A stretch of 13,287 bases of DNA from Pseudomonadota bacterium (GTDB lineage Bacteria; Pseudomonadota; Gammaproteobacteria; Xanthomonadales; Xanthomonadaceae). The notes below the pieces were generated by a model. That model did no database searches. It was not told where the DNA came from and saw only the letters and a program-made list of their open reading frames with translations. This document shows positions 5,462 through 10,906 of this stretch, piece by piece. A program made the translations under genes and the position numbers. The first letter of the stretch is position 1. Each line of letters opens with the position of its first letter. The stretch is from the NCBI GenBank assembly GCA_023438325.1, contig JAEXRB010000320.1:1-13287 (forward strand). The letters are read 5' to 3'.

Positions 5462-7156
5462 TCATGGCGTACCGAAGTGCGAAGCGTTGCCGGCGGGCTG
5501 GCCGAAGCGCAGTGTGGGCAGCCAGTGCGTTGTGACAGGCGCGCGTTCGGAACGCAGTGGCGTCGCCTTGTTGCCTGGTTCGAAGCCATCGGCGAACAGG
5601 GCTTCGGGTACGCCATCCACGGAGTAGCCCAGTTCCACTTCCATGCGGTCGATGTGGAAGCCGGAATCGAGGTTGAGCTGGAAATTGTTGCTGGCGATGA
5701 TGGCCGCTGGCGGGAGCGACAACGCGGCACGAACCCACGCCTGCGATTCCGCACCGGGCACGCTGGCCGGGCTGGGCAGTTGTCCGATGAGCGTGCCGCC
5801 AAGACGCAGCGTGGCGCGTGCATTGGTTCCGGATGCGGCGCGTCCGTCGTGAACGAAACGCGCCTGTGCCGCCGCGTAGCCGGGGCGTGGCGGAATCGAC
5901 AGGTTCAGATCCACCTGCGCATCGTTGCGAAAGCACGGATAACCCGAGTCATTGCACCATGCGCCCGGATGGGCGACCGAGAACGCAGCAAGGTTCGGCT
6001 GCGGCGTGCCGTTGACCGGCGCGCCGAAGCGCTGGATGTCGCGCAGGTCGTAGCCGCGCCAGCCGGTTTCGGTAGGGATTTGCTGCGCGCCGATGTTCTT
6101 GGGGAACACATCAGTGGCTGCGAACTTCACCGGCCATGCACGCACGTCGCGCCAGCGCAGTTCACGCATGTGGCCGAGGAAACAGGGTTCTTGCGGATGA
6201 TGATCGGCCTGATAGGCCACGCCGAGCAGGTGCAGGTGCACTTCGCTCCACGGGATCGACAGCGCCCATTGCTCCACCAGATCGAAACTGCCGTCTTCGT
6301 CCGGATCGGCGCGCAGCACCACGCCATCGCTGCGGAACTCAACTTCCCAGTGGATCAGGGTTTCAGCCAGCGACGGATCGCTCGGCATCAGGGCGATCTG
6401 TGACGCGACGGGATTCACGAATTGTTGCGTGATGCCACCCGTGCTACGGGTGATCGCGGCGCGCACCTGCCAGCCCGTGATGCACGGCACGTCGCTGGCA
6501 CCGAACATCACCAGATTGATCGAATCTTCGGCCGGTGAATGGCCGGGGCCGGGCTGTCGGGCACCGGTTCCGGGCCAGGGTTCGAGCAGGGCGGCATCGC
6601 CTTGGCCGGGTACGCCGGTGTATTCGCCGCCGATCACGCGATCGGCCGGCGTGATCGCGATTTCCCCCCAGTGGCCGGTGGTGTTGAAACTGCTCGCATA
6701 GAAGCGCACGCGACCCGGGCGTTGTGGCGAAATCAGCAACGGATTGCGCAGCCGTGCATCGAGGATGTCCTGATAGTCCAGATGCATCACGCCGACGCCC
6801 GCGCTGCCGTCGCCACCGACGATGGCATTGTCGTTGTCGAGCCGACCATCGCGTGGATCGGTGGATTGCGCCTTGTGGATGTCGATGTGGAAACGGTTGC
6901 TGATGCCGGCACTGATGGGCGTCACGGCGATGTAGGCCGTATCACCTCGCACATCCCACGCGGCTTCATCCCACCACACGGTCGTGCCGCCCGCGCCGAG
7001 TGTGGCGGCATGAGTGCCGGCCCAGTCGAAACGCTCGCGGAATTCATGGCCATCCGGTCCTTGCACCACTTCGGCGGCGTACAGCGGATAGGCCAACAGC
7101 GATGAAGCGAGCACGAAAAGAATGCGATACATCGGCAAGTTCCGGTTCCGGGGCAT
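5462..7156 (-). CDS. Large secreted protein of unknown function with an FADGFE C-terminal motif
   Basis: The 564-aa product has a signal peptide: MYRILFVLASSLLAYPLYA preceded by eight residues if translation starts at 7156. That ATG has AGGAG only 3 nt upstream; the ATG at 7132 has GGAA 7 nt upstream and is equally plausible. The mature part is rich in beta-prone, Trp/Gly/Asp segments such as GHWGEIAITPADRVIGGEYT and resembles a lectin-like sandwich. An acidic DPDEDGSFD loop could bind calcium. The last 45 residues or so hold ALFADGFEP, a motif I recall near the ends of many secreted Lysobacterales proteins. Here about 38 further residues follow it, so the original end may have been changed. 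No enzyme motif was recognised. It sits between plsC and the scar and looks like cargo, not a lipid-pathway gene. Confidence 0.8.
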   Translation of the reverse strand: MPRNRNLPMYRILFVLASSLLAYPLYAAEVVQGPDGHEFRERFDWAGTHAATLGAGGTTVWWDEAAWDVRGDTAYIAVTPISAGISNRFHIDIHKAQSTDPRDGRLDNDNAIVGGDGSAGVGVMHLDYQDILDARLRNPLLISPQRPGRVRFYASSFNTTGHWGEIAITPADRVIGGEYTGVPGQGDAALLEPWPGTGARQPGPGHSPAEDSINLVMFGASDVPCITGWQVRAAITRSTGGITQQFVNPVASQIALMPSDPSLAETLIHWEVEFRSDGVVLRADPDEDGSFDLVEQWALSIPWSEVHLHLLGVAYQADHHPQEPCFLGHMRELRWRDVRAWPVKFAATDVFPKNIGAQQIPTETGWRGYDLRDIQRFGAPVNGTPQPNLAAFSVAHPGAWCNDSGYPCFRNDAQVDLNLSIPPRPGYAAAQARFVHDGRAASGTNARATLRLGGTLIGQLPSPASVPGAESQAWVRAALSLPPAAIIASNNFQLNLDSGFHIDRMEVELGYSVDGVPEALFADGFEPGNKATPLRSERAPVTTHWLPTLRFGQPAGNASHFGTP

Positions 7157-7215
7157 CTGCTCCTGTACGCAAAAGGAAGGGCGACTGCGTCATGTCCGGA
7201 TGATGGTCGGATGGC

Positions 7216-7232
7216 GCACTGGGGCCCAGTGC
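7216..7232. repeat. Strong hairpin GCACTGGG-G-CCCAGTGC after the acyltransferase gene
   Basis: A perfect 8+8 inverted repeat with a one-base centre, beginning 10 nt beyond the acyltransferase stop codon on the minus strand. Neither strand has a T-run after it, so it is not a textbook intrinsic terminator. It may still end or stabilise the upstream message at the point where cargo 1 begins. Confidence 0.45.
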
Positions 7233-7242
7233 ATCTAAACCC

Positions 7243-7836
7243 TCAGGCCAATGCCATCACCGCCGCGCGGGCGCGTTCGAGGTACTTGTCTTTCGATTCA
7301 CCCGGCTCCGGCTTCACCACTGCGCCGAAACGTGCCGTGCAGATCAGTGGCACCGGTAGCAAGCTGCCTTTGGGCAGGCTGCGACGCGCGTTGTCCAGAT
7401 ACACCGCCACCGGCTCCACCTGTGGATGTGCGCAGGCCAGATGGTAGAGACCGGATTTGAAGTGACCGGGCGCGGCATCGGCATTGCGCGTGCCTTCGGG
7501 AAAGATGATCAGCGAATCGCCTTGCGCCAGTGCTGCATGCAGCGGCGCCAGGGGATCGTCTTGCGGGTTTTCGCGTTGTCGATCGATCAGCACCGCGTTC
7601 AAGCCGCGATGTGCGATCACCGCACGCAAGCCGCCGCCCCAGTAATCCTTGGCCGCCACCGGGCGCGTATGGCGACGCAGGTGTGGCGGCAGTGCGGCCC
7701 ACAGCGTCACCGTATCCAGATGGCTGCCGTGATTGGCGAAATAGATGCGTTGGCGCGACTCTGGCGTCACTCCCATCCAGCGTGGATAGGCGCCGAACAG
7801 CACCTTCGCCAATGCCACCAACAGGCGCGACAGCAT
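7243..7836 (-). CDS. Lysophospholipid (1-acylglycerol-3-phosphate) acyltransferase, PlsC family
   Basis: Predicted membrane-associated acyltransferase making phosphatidic acid or a related lipid from the lyso form. The 197-aa product has the family blocks in order: NHGSHLD (HX4D catalytic motif, about residues 35-40), VLIDRQ (block II), FPEGTRN (block III) and LPVPLI (block IV). It lacks a long N-terminal membrane region, so it is on the short side for the family. Its ATG overlaps the upstream phosphatidyltransferase stop as TGATG, so the two are coupled. Its product would be the substrate of the CdsA-like enzyme now 4.5 kb downstream. The last 30 codons are echoed by the remnant at 5283-5375. 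Confidence 0.9.
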   Translation of the reverse strand: MLSRLLVALAKVLFGAYPRWMGVTPESRQRIYFANHGSHLDTVTLWAALPPHLRRHTRPVAAKDYWGGGLRAVIAHRGLNAVLIDRQRENPQDDPLAPLHAALAQGDSLIIFPEGTRNADAAPGHFKSGLYHLACAHPQVEPVAVYLDNARRSLPKGSLLPVPLICTARFGAVVKPEPGESKDKYLERARAAVMALA

Positions 7837-8462
7837 CAGCCGCGCTCCCGCAGTTGCCTGGCGATGGCGCGGGTGCGCGTCACGCAGGTCAGCGCGGTGC
7901 CGGTGGCGATCACGATGGAGGCGGCGAGCAACGCCCAGAACGTGCCGCGCAAGGCCAATTCACCGGCACCGAGCAACAATGCCGCGGTCATCACCGCCAT
8001 GCGATGCGGCTTGGCTTGCGGCCCGCGAAAATCCTGCGCCAACCCGAGGCTGCCGCCAGTCACGCGGATGTAGGCCGTCAGCGCTGCCAGCAATGCCATC
8101 AGCCAACCCAACCAGCCATATCCTGCGGCATGACCCAGCGCGACCAGAAACAGCGAATCGGCGATGCGGTCGGGAAACTCGTTGTACAGCGCACCCACAG
8201 GCGACTGCTTGCCACCTTCGATCGCGACCATGCCGTCGAGCAGGTTGCACAGCAGGCGCAGTTGAACGCACAGCGCCGCGAGCACGAAGCCGGGCGGTGT
8301 CGGCCAATACAGCAGCAAGCCGGCACCGATCAGCGCAAACACGATGCTGATGACGGAAATCTGGTTCGGCGTGATCGCGCTGTTGACCAACACACGTGCC
8401 AGCGCCTTGGCCCAACCGGCGCTGCGTGTGGCGAGCGGGCGGCGGTTGTCGGTCGTGCTCAT
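7836..8462 (-). CDS. CDP-alcohol phosphatidyltransferase family protein (YnbA-like)
   Basis: Predicted integral membrane enzyme that swaps CMP on a CDP-linked lipid for an alcohol. The 208-aa product has about six hydrophobic segments. Its active-site region reads NLLDGMVAIEGGKQSPVGAL then YNEFPDRIAD. Against the usual D-x2-D-G-x2-A-R-x8-G-x3-D-x3-D, the first Asp is Asn (N73), the Arg is Ile (I81) and the third Asp is Asn (N94), with D76, D98 and D102 kept. E. coli YnbA, as I recall it, shares the N..DG and N..D..D pattern, so this looks like a subfamily feature and not decay. The start overlaps the channel gene stop (ATGA) and the stop overlaps the plsC start (TGATG). The acceptor alcohol is unknown. 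Confidence 0.88.
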   Translation of the reverse strand: MSTTDNRRPLATRSAGWAKALARVLVNSAITPNQISVISIVFALIGAGLLLYWPTPPGFVLAALCVQLRLLCNLLDGMVAIEGGKQSPVGALYNEFPDRIADSLFLVALGHAAGYGWLGWLMALLAALTAYIRVTGGSLGLAQDFRGPQAKPHRMAVMTAALLLGAGELALRGTFWALLAASIVIATGTALTCVTRTRAIARQLRERG

Positions 8463-9079
8463 GGTGTTTTCACATCGGTGGCAGCGATGTTGCCTGCCGG
8501 TGTGGGCAAACGTGGCGGCAACGCCGGAACCGCATTACCGCGCCAGCGCCGCAAGGCACGCTGGAAAAACAGGTTGTTGGGAATCTGCATGATGGTGCCG
8601 TGATGCATGTCGCCGGTTTCCTGAAGTGTGGTGTAAATCAGGTTCACATCGATCACCCGGCCCTTGATGCCGGGCTTCTCGCCGTTTTCCAGAAGTTCCA
8701 CGATGTCGCCTAGTCGGAACGGGCGCGTGGTGAAGATCAACACCGTGCAGAAGATATTGGACAGCACGCTCCAAGCTGCGAAAAACGCCACAGCACCGAC
8801 CGTGGCAAAGCCGGTGAAGGCCGTCCAAAGCACTGTGCCGGAAACCCCCAGGCGATCCAGAATCAAAAGCGTGGCCGCCAGGGTGATGACGAAGCCGATG
8901 ACCCGCCGCACCGCGATCGCCAGTTCGCTCGGAAGCCCGTAGCGACCGCACAGCCGCGTGATCAAGCGACGCAGCAGGGTTTGCAGCAGCACCGCGATCA
9001 ACACCACGAGCAGCACCTGCGCCACCGGCACCAGCACTCCGAACCATTCCTGTGCCCAAAGAGGTAGCCGTTCTTTCAT
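8459..9079 (-). CDS. Small MscS-family mechanosensitive channel
   Basis: The 206-aa product has three hydrophobic helices at about 13-40, 57-80 and 83-117. The third is Gly/Ala-rich, like the MscS pore helix, and leads into TTRPFRLGDIVEL, the conserved start of the MscS beta domain. A short beta domain follows and the C-terminus is a Pro/Ala-rich tail. E. coli MscS is longer (286 aa), so the vestibule is reduced here. The protein would open under membrane tension, relieving osmotic shock. Its ATG at 9079 has no obvious ribosome site. The ATGA overlap with the phosphatidyltransferase makes it the first gene of the lipid cluster, linking the channel to membrane lipid synthesis. Confidence 0.88.
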   Translation of the reverse strand: MKERLPLWAQEWFGVLVPVAQVLLVVLIAVLLQTLLRRLITRLCGRYGLPSELAIAVRRVIGFVITLAATLLILDRLGVSGTVLWTAFTGFATVGAVAFFAAWSVLSNIFCTVLIFTTRPFRLGDIVELLENGEKPGIKGRVIDVNLIYTTLQETGDMHHGTIMQIPNNLFFQRALRRWRGNAVPALPPRLPTPAGNIAATDVKTP

Positions 9080-9265
9080 GCGTGTTGCCGTGCCGTGATT
9101 TCAGGAGTGCCGATGCTACCTGTTGTCCGGTTTGCCGCGTAAGCCGATGCCCGCACCGATGCGCGTGGCGCATGCCATGTTGCCGAAGGAATATTTGCGG
9201 CCGTCAAGACGCCCTGGCGGATGCGTCGATCCTGATTCCCGTCACCGCAGCGCACCGCGGCGATG

Positions 9266-9271
9266 GATAAT
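9266..9271 (+). promoter_or_regulatory. Possible -10 box (GATAAT) for the oxidoreductase-hrpB pair
   Basis: GATAAT lies about 30 bp before the oxidoreductase ATG, and GGAG at 9293-9296 gives a good ribosome site with 5-nt spacing. No convincing -35 hexamer was found upstream. The rest of the 222-bp divergent gap (9080-9301) shows no gene or repeat. Confidence 0.25.
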
Positions 9272-9301
9272 CCCGCGCTTGCACTTTGATGTGGAGCGAG
9301 C

Positions 9302-10906
9302 ATGCATACCAGCGATGCCCTGATTCTCGGCGGCGGCCACAACGGCTTGGTCTGCGCGGCGTATCTGGCTGCGGCCGGGATGAAGGTCACGTTGCTTGAG
9401 CGCCGCGCCGTGCTCGGTGGTGCTGCGGTTACCGAGGAGTTCCACCCTGGTTTCCGCAATTCCACGGCGAGCTACACGGTCAGTTTGCTGAACCCGCAGA
9501 TCGCCGCGGATTTGCGTCTGGCCAAGCATGGCCTGCGTGTGGTCGAACGGCCTTACGCCAACTTTCTGCCCGATTTCGACGGGGGCGCATTCCGCCTCGG
9601 CGGCAATGTGGGCATGGACGATCTGGTCCGCCTGTCGCCGCGCGATGCGCAGCGTTTGCCGGACTACTACGCCATGCTGGATCGCGTGGTGGCGGTGCTG
9701 CGCGAGCTGATGGCGCGCACGCCGCCGAATGTCTCCGATCGCTTCGTGCTGGCCGACTGGTTGGCATCGTGGCAGGTGGCCAGGCAGTTGAAGCATCTGG
9801 ACATGCGCGGCCGCCGCGATCTGCTCGATCTGTTCACCAAATCCGCAGGTGAACTACTCGATCACTGGTTCGAATCGGCATCGCTCAAGGCCGCACTCGG
9901 CTGGGATTCGGTAGTCGGCAATTTCGCCAGCCCGTACACGCCCGGCAGTGCCTATGTGTTGCTGCATCACGTCTTCGGCGAAACCAACGGCAAGGCCGGC
10001 GTCTGGGGGCATGCCATCGGCGGCATGGGGGCGATCACCCAAGCGATGGCGGCCGAATGTTGTGCGCGTGGCGTGCAGTTGCTCACCGGGGCCGCGGTGG
10101 CGCAGGTCACGGTGGAAGGCGGTCGCGCCACGGGCGCCGTGCTCGATGATGGCCGAGCGTTTTCTGCCCGCTGTGTCATCGCCAACGTCAACCCGAAACT
10201 GCTGTACCAGCGCCTTGTCGCGCCCGAGCATCTGGATGAGGACACCCGCGAACGCATCGGTCGTTATCGCTGCGGGTCGGGCACGTTCCGCATGAACGTG
10301 GCGTTGTCGGAGTTGCCGGATTTCATTGCCGCGCCCGGTGTCGCACTGCAACCGCATCATCAAAGCGGCATTCTCGTATCGCCTACGCTCGGCTACATGG
10401 AGCGTGCCTATTTCGATGCCAAATCGCGCGAGCACAATCCCGGATGGGCGCGCGAACCCATCGTCGAACTGGTGATTTCCTCCACCCTCGATGACACCCT
10501 CGCACCGCCCGGCCAGCACGTTGCCAGCCTGTTCTGCCAGCACGTCAATCCCGAGATGCCCGATGGGTGGGATACGCACCGCGAAAGCGTGGCGAAACTG
10601 ATGATCGACACCGTCACCCGCGTTGCGCCCAACTTTGCGCGCAGCGTGCTCGGCTATCGCGCTTTGACGCCGCTGGATCTGGAGCGCGAATTCGGCCTTG
10701 TCGGTGGCGACATTTTCCACGGCGCGCTCGGGCTGGATCAGATGTTCAGCGCTCGCCCGCTGCTTGGTCAGGGCAACTATCGCGGTGCCTTGCCGGGGCT
10801 GTATCTGTGCGGCTCCGGCACGCATCCGGGAGGCGGCGTCACTGGCCTGCCGGGGCGCAATGCAGCGCGGGAAATCCTGCGTGATGTGCGGCGGCGCAAG
10901 GCATGA
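9302..10906 (+). CDS. FAD-dependent oxidoreductase, phytoene desaturase/PYROXD2-like
   Basis: The 534-aa product starts with a dinucleotide-binding fold, LILGGGHNGLVCAAYLAAAG then KVTLLERR (residues 7-35), with GGGHNG as the glycine loop. It ends with LYLCGSGTHPGGGVTGLPGR (500-519), the FAD-contacting C-terminal motif of the CrtI/PYROXD2 group. The length fits the family. No carotenoid gene is nearby, so a carotenoid substrate is not supported; PYROXD2-like proteins mostly have unknown substrates. GGAG five bases before the ATG supports the start. Its stop overlaps the hrpB ATG (ATGA), so the two are co-translated. It is divergent from the mscS-lipid cluster. Confidence 0.88.
   Translation: MHTSDALILGGGHNGLVCAAYLAAAGMKVTLLERRAVLGGAAVTEEFHPGFRNSTASYTVSLLNPQIAADLRLAKHGLRVVERPYANFLPDFDGGAFRLGGNVGMDDLVRLSPRDAQRLPDYYAMLDRVVAVLRELMARTPPNVSDRFVLADWLASWQVARQLKHLDMRGRRDLLDLFTKSAGELLDHWFESASLKAALGWDSVVGNFASPYTPGSAYVLLHHVFGETNGKAGVWGHAIGGMGAITQAMAAECCARGVQLLTGAAVAQVTVEGGRATGAVLDDGRAFSARCVIANVNPKLLYQRLVAPEHLDEDTRERIGRYRCGSGTFRMNVALSELPDFIAAPGVALQPHHQSGILVSPTLGYMERAYFDAKSREHNPGWAREPIVELVISSTLDDTLAPPGQHVASLFCQHVNPEMPDGWDTHRESVAKLMIDTVTRVAPNFARSVLGYRALTPLDLEREFGLVGGDIFHGALGLDQMFSARPLLGQGNYRGALPGLYLCGSGTHPGGGVTGLPGRNAAREILRDVRRRKA

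Noticed and set aside
5283..5936. Minus-strand frame of 217 codons as a full gene
   Set aside because: Only its last 30 codons match anything (the PlsC-like C-terminus); the rest overlaps the secreted-protein gene out of frame and is Arg-rich noise.
5345..6403. Plus-strand frame of 352 codons
   Set aside because: Shadow of the secreted-protein gene, whose minus frame has a signal peptide and a coherent composition.
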